The notes: generated from the letters alone by a model not told the origin. A stretch of 64,000 nt of DNA from Nocardiopsis sp. YSL2 (GCF_030555055.1 NZ_JAMOAO010000001.1:62001-126000); one strand, 5' to 3'. Shown: positions 40,310-50,044, counted from the stretch's first letter. Translations and numbers: made by a program.

Positions 40310-41830
40310 CTACCCCTTCCCGGTCGTGAGTTCGAGGCGGAAGCCCGGCAGGTGGAGCGTGCCCCGGCTGGTGCGTACGGTGCTGCCCCGGTCGCTGGGC
40401 ACCAGGCGCACGGCGGTGCCGCCGTCGGCGCCGGTGGCCGACCCCAGGCGTCCGGCGACCACCGAGCGCGACTCCAGGGCCTTGGTGACCAGGCGGAGCA
40501 GGATGCGGGTGTCGGCCTCGTCCAGGACGCGGTCGTGCGCGCCCTCGTCGGCGAGCCGCGCGGCGGCCATGCGTTCGTCGGCGCGTTGCTGGGCCTGCCG
40601 GCGGCGCAGCGCGGACCGGGCGCCGGCGTTGCGCTTGACGGGCTTGGGCACCCCGGTGGTGGGGGCGCGGTCGCTGCGGAAGAGCGTGACGGACAGCTCC
40701 ACGCCCGGCGCGTCCCACCAGGTGGTCGTGGGCGGGATCTGCTCGTCGTCCTCGTGGGCGGTGCCGAGGTGGCGGGCGGAGCGCACGTTGAACGCGGCGC
40801 CCATGAGGGCGTGGGCCGCGCCGTCGTCAGGGGTGTTGAACACCCATTCGGCGAGGTGGCGCAGCTGGGTGGAGCGGTTGACCCCGCCGCGCTGGGCCTC
40901 GGTGAGCTGGCGCAGCAGGGCGATGACGCCCGAGACCGCGGAGCGGGTGGCGGCGCCCAGCTCGGCGGCGCGGGTGGGCGCGCCGCCCTCGGAGGCGAAC
41001 CAGCCGCGGACCGCCCGCCAACGGCGCCGCCAGTCCTCCACGCGTTCGCCGCGCGCCATGAACAGGCGCTCGTCCGCCTCGGCAGCGCGGGAGAGCAGGG
41101 TGGCCAGGCCGGTGCCCTCCACGTCGTGGACGGCCTTGTCCAGGCGCGGGAGGTAGCGGTCCAGTTCGGCCATGAAGTCGGACATGTGCACCAGCAGGGC
41201 GTTCTTGTGCCGCAGGAAGACCTCGGGGGAGGCCTCGGTGGAGCGCAGGATCTCGCCCAGGGTCACGTGGAACTGGGCGGAGCGCCGCCCCATGTCCTCC
41301 ATGACCGAGTCCAGGCGGGAGAGGCGCCGGTAGACGCTCTCGGCCTGGCCGGTGCGGTTGGCCTCGGCCAGCGCGGTGAGGTCCTCCAGCACGTCGGAGA
41401 AGACCAGCCGGGAGAGGTTGACGTCCTCCACCCGGGCGCCCAGGACGTTCTCCACCGCCCGGTAGGCCCAGTAGCCGAGCTCGCTGAACTGGTAGACCGA
41501 CTGGCGGTTGCGGTAGCTGGCCAGGTCGCCCGCCCGTGAGGCGTCGTCGAAGCGGTGGACGACGCCGTCGGCGCTGAGCTCGTCCAGGCGGTGGCGCAGG
41601 CCGTGCGCGGGCGCGGGCGCCTCGGGGTGGCTCGCGGCGAGTTCGCGCAGCGCCGTGGCGACGTCCTCGGCCCCGGCCTGGACCTGGTGGACCTCGCGCA
41701 GCCGGTCCAGCGCGCGCAGGATCCACAGGTAGGTGATGTGATCGTCGCGGCGGGTGAAGTTGAACAGCTGGAAGCGGTCGCTGACCGCGAGCGCGTCCAG
41801 ATCCAGAGCCCTGCGCTCGGCCAACGTCAT
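40310..41830 (-). CDS. jetA: Wadjet JetA-like protein (TIGR02677/DUF2397), orphan
   Basis: A 506-aa protein that I recognise as TIGR02677 family from the start FQLFNFTRRDDHITYLWILR, the winged-helix segment with HGLRHRLDELSADGVVHRFD, and overall length. In Wadjet systems with DUF2397, JetA is the kleisin-like subunit of an SMC complex that cleaves plasmid DNA, and the operon continues with DUF2398 (JetB), an SMC ATPase (JetC) and a DUF2399 TOPRIM nuclease (JetD). Here the protein looks full length, with a strong ribosome site (GGGGAGAGGGG), but the next gene downstream is the DUF2637 gene: jetB, C and D are absent. The junction probably marks where the accessory region joined. Confidence 0.8.
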   Translation of the reverse strand: MTLAERRALDLDALAVSDRFQLFNFTRRDDHITYLWILRALDRLREVHQVQAGAEDVATALRELAASHPEAPAPAHGLRHRLDELSADGVVHRFDDASRAGDLASYRNRQSVYQFSELGYWAYRAVENVLGARVEDVNLSRLVFSDVLEDLTALAEANRTGQAESVYRRLSRLDSVMEDMGRRSAQFHVTLGEILRSTEASPEVFLRHKNALLVHMSDFMAELDRYLPRLDKAVHDVEGTGLATLLSRAAEADERLFMARGERVEDWRRRWRAVRGWFASEGGAPTRAAELGAATRSAVSGVIALLRQLTEAQRGGVNRSTQLRHLAEWVFNTPDDGAAHALMGAAFNVRSARHLGTAHEDDEQIPPTTTWWDAPGVELSVTLFRSDRAPTTGVPKPVKRNAGARSALRRRQAQQRADERMAAARLADEGAHDRVLDEADTRILLRLVTKALESRSVVAGRLGSATGADGGTAVRLVPSDRGSTVRTSRGTLHLPGFRLELTTGKG

Positions 41831-41955
41831 CCCCTCTCCCCGTGCACGCCCCCACGCGCCGACGCCGTTCGGCGACGCAACGACATTATGACAGCGTGGC
41901 GACGTGCCGGTTCACGCGTCGGCGAGGGCTGTGGACGACGGGTCCGCGGGGCCGG

Positions 41956-44061
41956 TCAGAAGGTGCCGCCGGGCCATTCCGAGAGCACGGAGCCGGGGTC
42001 GGGGACGGTGAGGTCGACCTCGTCGTCGAGGCTGCGGAAGGTGTAGTCGAGGTTCCAGTACCCGACGTCGAGGGGCTCTCCGGTGTTCGGGGTCTCCACC
42101 AGGAGGCTGAGCGGCGCGCGGTCCTCGCCGACGATGAGGACGAACGAGGTCGGGCCGCCCGCGGGGTCGGTGTAGGTGCCCTCCAGCCGGGTGCCGGGGA
42201 CGGCCGGGCCCGTCTCGGGCTCGGTGTAGGCCGGGTCGTAGATCTGCCAGTGCTCGAGGACCGGCGCGAACTCGGTCGGCTGCTCGTCGGTGACCCGGCC
42301 CGTCTCGGCGATCGCCGTCAGGGGCTCCGCCACGGCCTGGGGGGTGTAGTCGGCCGGGTCGTACCCGGTGCTGTCGGAGACGTCGACCCACTCGCCGGCC
42401 GGTCCGGCCGAGACGATCACGCGGTCGTCGACGAACATGCTCTCGGAGTACTCCGAGGCGTAGGTCCCGACCCGGCGCTGCATGACGTCGTCGCCGTAGG
42501 TGAAGTGGTCGAACCAGACCCGGTTGCCCGTCGCCCCGATCGGGTCCGCGGGCGGCTCCTGCGGCGGCCCGGACCCGTCCCCGGGATACTGGTGGATCGA
42601 CACCTCGAAACTGTCGGCGTCCAGGAAGACCTCCGCGGACGCGGCGGCCAGGTCGATGCCGGTCGGCTCGGGTTCGGGTTCCTCGGGAGTCGTGGGCTGC
42701 TCGGCGGCCGGGGGAACGACGGCGTTCGGTTCCTCCTGCGCCAGGCTCCTGAACAGCAGGTATCCGCCTCCGGCGACCACTCCGGCGGCGATGACCCCGA
42801 CGGTCGCCAGGACGGCGATCCGGGTTGCGGAGAGGGTCGCCGCACCGTCCGCGGCGGGGGCGGCGGTCGCCCCGGGAGCGTCCGCCGCGCCCGGGGCGGA
42901 CTCGAACACCGCGTTGACGGCGTGGCCGGAGAACCCGCCGTCCGAGGGCACTCCCGCGGGGGCGCCCGGACGTGCCGTGCCGGCGCCGGGCGAGGGCATC
43001 GCGGTGTCGGCGGCGGGCGGAGCGAAGGCCCCTCCCGGGGAGCCGGGGGCGGGCGGGTCCGGTGCGGGGGAGGTGTCGGCGCCCGTCGGCACGGCGGCGC
43101 CGGTTCCGGCCGGCGCGCGGCCGCCGACGGGTGCTCCCACGGCCGGGGTGGCGGGCCCGGGCGTGGCGGCGACGGCGGAACCCCGGTCCGGGGCGGCCTG
43201 GTCCGTACGCTCCCGCGGAGCCGACGCGGTGCGCGCCGCCGCGCTCCACAGGCCCGGGTCGTGCCAGGAGGTGTCCACGCTCGGCCAGTGCTCGCCGATC
43301 AGTGCCCACAGGCGGTCGGACCACTCGCGGGCGGGGACGTCCTCGCCGATGCCCAGGAGCAGCAGGAGTTCGAGGTAGACCTCCTCCGTCTCGGGCCGCG
43401 CGGCCGGATCGGGCGACAGGGCCCGCTGGACGAGGGGTTCGAGCCCTTCGGGAAGCTGCCCGGGGCGGGCGGGGGTGCGTCCGGCGCTGAACAGCACGAG
43501 CCTGCCCCAAGCCGAGGTGTCGCCGCGGGCCCCGGCCCGGGCCCGCTGGGTCCACCGGCCGAGTCCGTGGTCGACCAGGTGGGGGCCGTCCGGGGAGACG
43601 ACCACGCTCTCCGGGCGGATGTCACCGTGGACGAGGTCGGCCGCGTGCAGGGCGCTGAGGGCCTCGGCGTAGGCCGCGGCGGCCACGGTCAGCGCCTGGC
43701 CGGTCAGCGGCCCCTGGTACTGGAGGTGGTCGCGCAGGGAGTGCCCGGGGATGTAGTCGGTCGCGGTCCACAGCGATCCCTCGTGGAGGCCGCCGTCGTG
43801 GGCGACGGCCGCGCACAGGCTGGACACGCGCTGGCCCGCCGCCACCCGGTCGGCGAGTTCGGCCTCCGCCCCGGCCCCGGTGGGGGCGTCGGCGCGCATG
43901 ACGGCGCTCGGCGCGCCGTCCGGCGAGACGGCGGCGTAGACCACGGCCGAGGAGCCGGAGAACAGCCGCCCGATGATCCTGTACGGCCCGATGAGGCTGG
44001 GGTCACTCTGTGTGAGCGGGGTGACGCCGGAGGGCAGGCGACGTGCGGGGGGCTTAGCCAT
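41956..44061 (-). CDS. Kinase-like membrane protein, probable pseudokinase
   Basis: A 701-aa protein. An N-terminal Ser/Thr-kinase-like domain (about 20-265) is followed by a Pro/Ala-rich linker, one membrane helix (RIAVLATVGVIAAGVVAGGG) and an extracellular domain of ~220 residues. The kinase core is degraded: the VAVK lysine is Met (SAVMRAD), the HRDxKxxN loop reads HGDIRPES, and DFG reads DHG. The general-base Asp is kept. It may bind rather than phosphorylate, or be a weak kinase. The outer domain resembles lipid- or ligand-binding modules of actinobacterial sensor proteins. The start is uncertain: ATG 44061, or GTG 44088, neither with a clear ribosome site. Confidence 0.72.
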   Translation of the reverse strand: MAKPPARRLPSGVTPLTQSDPSLIGPYRIIGRLFSGSSAVVYAAVSPDGAPSAVMRADAPTGAGAEAELADRVAAGQRVSSLCAAVAHDGGLHEGSLWTATDYIPGHSLRDHLQYQGPLTGQALTVAAAAYAEALSALHAADLVHGDIRPESVVVSPDGPHLVDHGLGRWTQRARAGARGDTSAWGRLVLFSAGRTPARPGQLPEGLEPLVQRALSPDPAARPETEEVYLELLLLLGIGEDVPAREWSDRLWALIGEHWPSVDTSWHDPGLWSAAARTASAPRERTDQAAPDRGSAVAATPGPATPAVGAPVGGRAPAGTGAAVPTGADTSPAPDPPAPGSPGGAFAPPAADTAMPSPGAGTARPGAPAGVPSDGGFSGHAVNAVFESAPGAADAPGATAAPAADGAATLSATRIAVLATVGVIAAGVVAGGGYLLFRSLAQEEPNAVVPPAAEQPTTPEEPEPEPTGIDLAAASAEVFLDADSFEVSIHQYPGDGSGPPQEPPADPIGATGNRVWFDHFTYGDDVMQRRVGTYASEYSESMFVDDRVIVSAGPAGEWVDVSDSTGYDPADYTPQAVAEPLTAIAETGRVTDEQPTEFAPVLEHWQIYDPAYTEPETGPAVPGTRLEGTYTDPAGGPTSFVLIVGEDRAPLSLLVETPNTGEPLDVGYWNLDYTFRSLDDEVDLTVPDPGSVLSEWPGGTF

Positions 44062-44289
44062 ATCGGAGGGGAATCTTCCCAGAATCACGTGTGAGGTGAC
44101 TCAGACGTCTGGCATATCGGAAAGGGCTTGATTGTAGACCGGAACAAATCTCACCAACAAGACGAACGGGTCACCGAACGGAACCGAGACCGCGCGCGGC
44201 ACCGTGGCCGGCCACGCTGTGCGGACCCCCGAGGTCACCGGCCGGAAAACCCGTTGCGGTGCGTGAACGGCGCGTGGAAGCCTGCGGCG

Positions 44290-44790
44290 GTGGGACACGT
44301 GGAGGTCAACCAGATCGGACACACCCTGCCCGACGGACGCGTGTTGTTGAGCGCGGTCTCGTTCCGGGTGGGCGAGGGGTCCAAGACGGCGCTGGTGGGA
44401 GCCAACGGCGCGGGCAAGAGCACACTGATGCGCCTGCGTCGCCGCCCAGGGCACCCCCTGCGAGCGCTGCCGGTGGCGCGAGGTGCGCACGCTGCCCGGA
44501 GGCGAACAGAAGCGCCTGGTCATCGAGGCTCTGCTGCGCGGACCGGCCCCGGTACTGGTGCTGGACGAACCCGACAACCACCTGGACGTCCCACCGACAA
44601 CCTGGACGTGGTGTCCGCGGAGGCGTTGGAGACCGCCTTGGAGGCCTTCGAGGGAACGGTGCTGGCGGTCACCCACGACCGCTGGTTCGCGCGCGGTTTC
44701 GACCGCTTCGTCGTGTTCGGCGCGGACGGGCGCGTGCGGGAGGTGCCGGAACCGGTGTGGGACGAGGAGCGCGTGCGACGGGACCGCTGA
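44290..44790 (+). pseudogene. ABC-F ATPase pseudogene
   Basis: Fragments of an ABC-F protein (EttA or antibiotic-resistance type) in two frames. LVGANGAGKSTLMRL (Walker A) is in one frame, LPGGEQKRLVIEALL and VLVLDEPDNHLDV (signature and Walker B) are in another, and LAVTHDRWFARGFDRFVVFG is back in the first. A short repeated segment encoding LDVP-type residues follows the Walker B part. About 500 bases remain of a gene that is normally ~1.6 kb, so it is dead. Confidence 0.8.
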
Positions 44791-44944
44791 GGCGGTGTGC
44801 GCAGGAGCGTATACATCCCGTGAATTGACCGCGGCGCAACGGGGACGAACACCCCGCGAAATACGCGGGTAGTTGCCTTCCACCGGGCAAGAACGGAACA
44901 TGTCGGACCGATCCGACTCTTCCCCCTGAGAGCAGAGGCCGCGT

Positions 44945-46375
44945 ATGTCGATCCCCCAGAACGCCGCCGGACCCGAGAGCAGACCGGAGGACGAGAGGCC
45001 CAGAGCGGGCCTGATGGTCGTCTACGGCTTCCAGCACATCCTGGCCATGTACGCCGGTGTGGTGACCCCGCCCATCATCGTCGGGTCGGTCGTGGGCCTG
45101 TCCACCGCGGAGATGGGCCTCCTCATCAGCGCCGCGCTCATGGTCAGCGGTCTGGCGACACTCCTGCAGACGATGGGCGTGTGGCGCTTCGGCGCCCGGC
45201 TGCCCTCGGTCATCGGCATCTCGTTCGTCCCGGTGAGCGCGATGGTCGGCATCGCGGGCGAGAGCGGCCTGCCCACGGTGTTCGGCGCCGCGCTGGTGGC
45301 CGGTGTGTTCGGCCTGTGCGTCGTCCCCGTCATGGCGAGTCTGATCCGGTTCTTCCCGCCGGTGGTGACGGGCAGTGTCATCACCATCATCGGGGTGTCC
45401 CTGTTCCCCGTCGCGGTCGGCTGGATCACGGAGAACAACGAGACCGGTGTGCCGACCACCACCGGCCTGGCGCTGGCCGGGACCACCCTGCTGCTCGTGC
45501 TGCTCCTGGCGTGGGTACTGCCCGGGGTGTGGAGCCGGATGGCGGTGCTGGGCGGCCTGGTCCTGGGCACGGCGGTCGCCGCCGCCTTCGGCCAGGTCGA
45601 CTTCTCCGCGGTCGGCGAGGGCGCGGTCTTCTCGTTCGGCCAGCCGTTCTACTTCGGCCCGCCGGAGTTCCAGACGGCGGCGATCATCACCATGTGCGTC
45701 GTGATGCTGGTCATCCTGACCGAGGGTGTCGCCGACATCCTCGCCGTCGGGGAGATCGTGGGCGCCAGGATGGACGGCCGCCGCCTGGCCGACGGCCTGC
45801 GTGTGGACGCGCTGGCCTCCGTCGTCGGCCCGCTGCTCAACACCTTCCCCGGGAGCACGTTCAGCCAGAACGTCGGCCTGGTGGCGCTGACCCGGGTCAG
45901 GAGCCGGTACGTGGTGGCCGTCGGCGGTCTGATCCTCATCGCGCTCGGACTGTTCCCGGTCCTGGGGCGGATCGTGGCGATGATCCCCTCCCCCGTGCTG
46001 GGCGGGGCCGGCCTGGTGCTGTTCGGCTCGGTGGCCGCGGCCGGAATCCGGACGCTGGCCGCGGTGAGGTACGACGGCAACATGAACCTCATCATCGTCG
46101 CGGTGGCGCTGGCCTTCGGCACGATCCCGCTGGCCGCGCCGGGCTTCTACGACGGCTTCCCGAGCTGGGCCGCGATGATCCTGAGCTCGGGGATCGTGGC
46201 GGGCGCGGTCGCGGCACTGCTGCTCAACGCCTGCTTCAACATCGTGGGCCGCAAGGACGGCGGAGCCGAGGCGACCGGGCCGGCCGGGTCGGACGCGGTT
46301 CCGGAGAGGACCGGGGCGCCCGCGCCTCCGGCCGACGCCGGCGGGCAGGCGCCCGGGAGCGCGCCGAAGGAGTGA
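44945..46375 (+). CDS. NCS2-family nucleobase permease (xanthine/uric acid/uracil type)
   Basis: A 476-aa membrane protein with about 12-14 helices. Family motifs are YGFQHILAMYAGVVTPPI near the N terminus and NTFPGSTFSQNVGLVALTRV; the substrate-site acid is in LTEGVADILAVGE. The NTFP..FSQNVG motif marks the purine-type branch. A nucleobase:proton symporter in the cytoplasmic membrane. ATG 44945 begins MSIPQNAAG. Convergent with a lipoprotein gene, with an inverted repeat between them. Confidence 0.92.
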   Translation: MSIPQNAAGPESRPEDERPRAGLMVVYGFQHILAMYAGVVTPPIIVGSVVGLSTAEMGLLISAALMVSGLATLLQTMGVWRFGARLPSVIGISFVPVSAMVGIAGESGLPTVFGAALVAGVFGLCVVPVMASLIRFFPPVVTGSVITIIGVSLFPVAVGWITENNETGVPTTTGLALAGTTLLLVLLLAWVLPGVWSRMAVLGGLVLGTAVAAAFGQVDFSAVGEGAVFSFGQPFYFGPPEFQTAAIITMCVVMLVILTEGVADILAVGEIVGARMDGRRLADGLRVDALASVVGPLLNTFPGSTFSQNVGLVALTRVRSRYVVAVGGLILIALGLFPVLGRIVAMIPSPVLGGAGLVLFGSVAAAGIRTLAAVRYDGNMNLIIVAVALAFGTIPLAAPGFYDGFPSWAAMILSSGIVAGAVAALLLNACFNIVGRKDGGAEATGPAGSDAVPERTGAPAPPADAGGQAPGSAPKE

Positions 46376-46380
46376 CGGAC

Positions 46381-46412
46381 GGTCCCGGCCGGCCCCTCAC
46401 CCGACCGGGACC
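46381..46412. terminator. Inverted repeat between convergent genes
   Basis: GGTCCCGG (46381-46388) pairs with CCGGGACC (46405-46412) around a 16-base loop, just after the permease stop and over the last codons of the lipoprotein gene. Probably a bidirectional terminator; there is no T run. Confidence 0.5.
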
Positions 46413-47362
46413 TCCAGCTCCACAGTGGCGGAGCACTCCTCCCGGCAGCCCCCGATCCGCAGGACACCGCCCGGTTCCGCGTCGGGGACGACGAACGACG
46501 CCCGGGTGGTGGATCCCGGCTCCAGCTCGTAGCGGCCGGCCGCGGCGGCGACGTCGTGCTCCCGGCCGTCGGGGTCCACGTACACGGCGCCGAAGAGGTC
46601 GATGTCGACCGCGTGGACGGTGCTGACGTCGATGGTCACCTCCAGGTCCTGTGCGCGGTAGGCGCTCACCAGCGATGCGTGCACGCCCTCGGAGGACACG
46701 CTGCCGTCCCCGGCCCCCAGCAGTCGGGGCCCGGGGTCGGAGCCGTCCACCAGGAAGCCCTCGATCCGGTCGCCCGCCGACTCGAAGCCGGTGAAGTGCG
46801 CGCACTGGCGCTCCTGCGGCGGATCAGCGTCCTTGTCCCCGGGATCGCACAGCTCGAAGCCCTGCCCGGTCGGCCGCACCTCGGCCGCGGTGAGCGGCCG
46901 CCCCTCGTCGACCCGCGCCTGCACGACCGAGATCCGATGGGTGAGGAACGCGTCGGCCGTGGATCCCTCGGGGGTCAGCAGCCAGCCCTCGCGCATGCGG
47001 TCGGGGTCGTCTGTCGCGGCGAGGGCGTCCATGTACTCCGCCGCTGCCTCGGGCGGGGTCGCCGATTCCGGCGTCGGGGAGGCCGCGCTCGGTGACGGCG
47101 AGGGCGACGGCTGCCCCGTGCGTTCGGGGGCCGTCGGCGCGGCGGTCGGCGACTCCTCCTCCGGCGATTCCTGCTCCGGTGACTCCCGGCCGGGTGACTC
47201 CTCGGACGGCGTGGTTCCGTCCGGTGAGCCCGGGGTCCGAGGCTCCTCCTCGGCGGGCCCCACGGTCGCGGGCGGTTCCTGATCCTGCGGCCACCCGCAG
47301 GCCGCGGTGGCCAGGAGGAGTGCGGCCACCGCCGCCGAGGCACGCAGACGCGTCGAGGCCAT
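46397..47362 (-). CDS. Secreted lipoprotein, unknown
   Basis: A 321-aa protein with a signal peptide and lipobox (LLLATAAC-G, Cys-22), then a Pro/Glu/Ser-rich spacer to about residue 105, and a C-terminal domain without a recognised family. It would be anchored on the outer face of the membrane. The spacer is typical of actinobacterial surface lipoproteins. Confidence 0.8.
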   Translation of the reverse strand: MASTRLRASAAVAALLLATAACGWPQDQEPPATVGPAEEEPRTPGSPDGTTPSEESPGRESPEQESPEEESPTAAPTAPERTGQPSPSPSPSAASPTPESATPPEAAAEYMDALAATDDPDRMREGWLLTPEGSTADAFLTHRISVVQARVDEGRPLTAAEVRPTGQGFELCDPGDKDADPPQERQCAHFTGFESAGDRIEGFLVDGSDPGPRLLGAGDGSVSSEGVHASLVSAYRAQDLEVTIDVSTVHAVDIDLFGAVYVDPDGREHDVAAAAGRYELEPGSTTRASFVVPDAEPGGVLRIGGCREECSATVELEVPVG

Positions 47363-47570
47363 AGGGCTCCTCCCCTGCGATCACCACGAAGCCATGCCCG
47401 CCGAGCCTAGTGCGAGATGTCCAAACTAAGGTTGTTCTGTCACTTATGTCCCTCTCTGGGTAGAGGAAAGCGGAGGCCAAGTCCACCGCCTCCGGCTCCG
47501 GAGCGCATGACGACACGGCGGTCACCACGGGCCCGTCCGTGACCGCACGGGAGCGCGGCACGCGCCCTGG

Positions 47571-48815
47571 TCAGGGCCGCAGGACGACCGGGAACTCCGC
47601 CAGGCTGTTGACCGACAGCGCCGACTCCACCCGCAGTTCCTCGTCCGGGACCGCCAGCCGCAGGTCCGGGAAGCGCTCGAACAGCATCGGCAGGACGATC
47701 CGGGCCTCCAGCCGCGACAGCGGGGCGCCCGGGCAGATGTGCGGCCCGTAGCCGAAGCTGATGTGGCGGCCCCGGGTGCGCGTGGCGTCGAAGACCTGCG
47801 GGTGCGGGTCCTCGCCGAACTCCGCGCGGTCCCGACCGGTCGCCCCGTAGTGCGTCAGCAGCGCCTCGCCCGCGCGGATGGTCTCCCCGCCGATCTCGAC
47901 GTCCTCGGTGGCGAACCGGAACATCATGAGGTTGTTGGGCGGGTCGTAGCGCAGGACCTCCTCGATGACCGCCTCCCAGGTGACCTCGCCCTGGTCGAGC
48001 AGGGCGAACTGGTCGGGGTGCGCCAGCAGCGCCCGCACGGCGTTGGTCAGCAGGTTCACCGTGGTCTCGTGCCCGGCCGCCACGACCGTCAGCAGCGTGA
48101 TGGTGATCTCCGCGTCGCTCAGGGCCTCCCCGTCCGCGCTCGCGTTCAGCAGGTCGGTGGTGAAGTCGTCGCCCGGTTCGGCGCGCTTGCGGGCGACCAT
48201 CTCGCCGAAGAACTGGAAGAGCGCCCCGTAGATCTCCAGGTGCTCCCCCTCGGCCGTGTTCCCGGAGAAGAGCTTGGCGTACATCTCGCCCAGCTGCGAG
48301 TACTCGGACTCCGCCACCCCGTAGAGCTCCCCGATCACGCTCATGGGCACCTTGAAGGTGAATGCGGACTTCAGGTCCAGCCGCTCCCCCGCCCTGGGCT
48401 CCAGGGCGTCGAGCGCGGCGGCGGTGATCCGTTCGATGTCCGGCCGCAGCCGCTCGACCCGGCGCGCGGAGAACGGACTGGCGGTGAGCTGCCGCAGCCG
48501 CCGGTGCGGTGCGCCGTCCAGGGCCAGCATGTTCGTGTTGTCCGTGGGGATCGTGCCCATCAGCGGCCACCCCTGCGGGACCCGGCCGTTCTGGTAGTCG
48601 GCCCAGTGGTCGACGCTCTTGACGAAGCGCGGGTCGGTGAGGGTGGCGCGGCTGACCCCGTGGTGGGTGGTGGCCCAGGCCCGGACTCCGCCGGGCAGCT
48701 CCACACGGGTGACCGGGCCCTCCTGGTAGAGGCGCTCGCGGTCGGCCTGGACGTCGTCGGGCACGGCGTGGATGAGGGGGACGCCGTCGGGGCTGTGCTG
48801 GACGGGGCAGGACAT
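47571..48815 (-). CDS. Cytochrome P450, CYP154-like (conservon P450, pair 1)
   Basis: A 414-aa P450 starting MSCPVQHSPDG. I helix VVAAGHETTVNL, ExxR in EEVLRYDPP, heme loop SFGYGPHICPGAPLSR. Strongly similar in layout to the P450 at 50138-51382. Its ATG shares one base with the stop of the CYP157-like gene upstream (TGATG). CYP154 and CYP157 genes occur next to conservon operons in Streptomyces; the function there is largely unknown. Confidence 0.9.
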   Translation of the reverse strand: MSCPVQHSPDGVPLIHAVPDDVQADRERLYQEGPVTRVELPGGVRAWATTHHGVSRATLTDPRFVKSVDHWADYQNGRVPQGWPLMGTIPTDNTNMLALDGAPHRRLRQLTASPFSARRVERLRPDIERITAAALDALEPRAGERLDLKSAFTFKVPMSVIGELYGVAESEYSQLGEMYAKLFSGNTAEGEHLEIYGALFQFFGEMVARKRAEPGDDFTTDLLNASADGEALSDAEITITLLTVVAAGHETTVNLLTNAVRALLAHPDQFALLDQGEVTWEAVIEEVLRYDPPNNLMMFRFATEDVEIGGETIRAGEALLTHYGATGRDRAEFGEDPHPQVFDATRTRGRHISFGYGPHICPGAPLSRLEARIVLPMLFERFPDLRLAVPDEELRVESALSVNSLAEFPVVLRP

Positions 48816-50044
48816 CAGATGGCTCCTTGTGGGGTGGAGGGCGTGAAGGTGACGGGGAGTGCGGTCACGCCTCGGATCCAGGGAGAGGGCCGCCACCGGA
48901 CCTCCTCCGCGGGGATCGCCAGCTCCAGGTCGGGCAGGCGGTCGAGGAGGACCTCCACGGCCGTGACCGCCATCGTCTCGGCCAGCCCGCGGGCGGCGTA
49001 GGGACAGCCGTGCTCTCCGTGGGAGAAGGACAGGTGGGCGTGGTTGGCGCCGTGCCCGGACGTGGTCCGCCCCGTCCGCGACCCGCCCTCGCCCAGCCAC
49101 GGGTCCCGGTTGGCCGCGGCGAAGCCGAGCACCAGCAGGTCCCCCTTCCGGATGACCCGCCCGCCCAGCTCCACGTCGTGGGCGGCGAAGCGGCCCGCGT
49201 TCATCTGCGAGGGCGAGTCCTCCCACAGGACCTCCACCAGGGCCTCGCGGACGCTGCTGCGCGCTCCGGACAGCGACGCGGCGAAGCGGTCGTCGGTGAG
49301 CATCAGGCGCAGGGCGTTGCCGATCCACTCGGCCGTGGTCTGGTGGGCGCCGCCCAGGATGGCCACGAGTTCGGCGACCAGGTCCTCGTCGGTGTAGTCG
49401 GCGGGGTGCGCGATCATCCGCGAGACCACGTCCGGGCCGGGCGCCGTCCGGCGGTCGGCGACCAGCCGGGCGAATTCCGCGGCGATGCGGCCGTGGGCCG
49501 CCACGGAATCGGGTCCGGCGTCGAACACCGTGCTCATGTCCGAGGTGATCGCCTCGCCCTTCTCGTCGTCCAGGCCGTACATCCAGCACAGCAGGAGGGA
49601 GGGAAGCCGTTCGGCGTACTGGCCGCGCAGCTCGGCGGTGCTGCCGGCGCAGAAGCCGTCGATGAGGCGGTCGGCCAGCCGCGTGGTGAACGTCCGCAGC
49701 TCGTAGGGGTCCGCGCCGTGCAGGGCGTCGTTGACGGCCGTGGAGCGGCGCCGGTGGTCGGCGCCCTCGGCCGAGAGCAGGTTGGGCAGCGGCGCCAGGA
49801 CCGGGAGTAGCGGCCAGTCCTCGGGCACCCGGTCCCAGGCGTTCCAGCGGCGCGGGCTGCGGGCGAACACGTCAGGGGTGCTCAGCACGTGGTGCAGTTC
49901 GCGGTAGCCGATGACCAGCCAGGCCGGGACGTCGGCTTCCAGCAGCACCGGCACGACCGGCCCGTGTTCGTCGCGCATGGTCCGGTAGACGGCGGCCGGG
50001 TCGTCGTGGAAGGCGGATCCGTACAGGCGGACGGCATCGCTCAC
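48815..50044 (-). CDS. Cytochrome P450, CYP157-like without ExxR (pair 1)
   Basis: A 409-aa P450-fold protein. The heme cysteine is present in FSHGEHGCPYAARG, and the I helix reads ILGGAHQTTAEW. The K helix, which should hold ExxR, reads ALVEVLWED: the Arg is Trp. This EXXW pattern is known for CYP157 proteins of Streptomyces. Start GTG 50044 with GGAGG seven bases upstream. Coupled to the CYP154-like gene downstream. Confidence 0.87.
   Translation of the reverse strand: MSDAVRLYGSAFHDDPAAVYRTMRDEHGPVVPVLLEADVPAWLVIGYRELHHVLSTPDVFARSPRRWNAWDRVPEDWPLLPVLAPLPNLLSAEGADHRRRSTAVNDALHGADPYELRTFTTRLADRLIDGFCAGSTAELRGQYAERLPSLLLCWMYGLDDEKGEAITSDMSTVFDAGPDSVAAHGRIAAEFARLVADRRTAPGPDVVSRMIAHPADYTDEDLVAELVAILGGAHQTTAEWIGNALRLMLTDDRFAASLSGARSSVREALVEVLWEDSPSQMNAGRFAAHDVELGGRVIRKGDLLVLGFAAANRDPWLGEGGSRTGRTTSGHGANHAHLSFSHGEHGCPYAARGLAETMAVTAVEVLLDRLPDLELAIPAEEVRWRPSPWIRGVTALPVTFTPSTPQGAI

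Noticed and set aside
40283..41539. Long + strand frame opposite jetA
   Set aside because: Low-complexity Gly/Ala/Val-rich shadow without ribosome site.
41842..44094. Very long + strand frame (750 codons) opposite the pseudokinase gene
   Set aside because: Antisense shadow of a GC-rich gene; Gly/Arg-rich composition with no domain.
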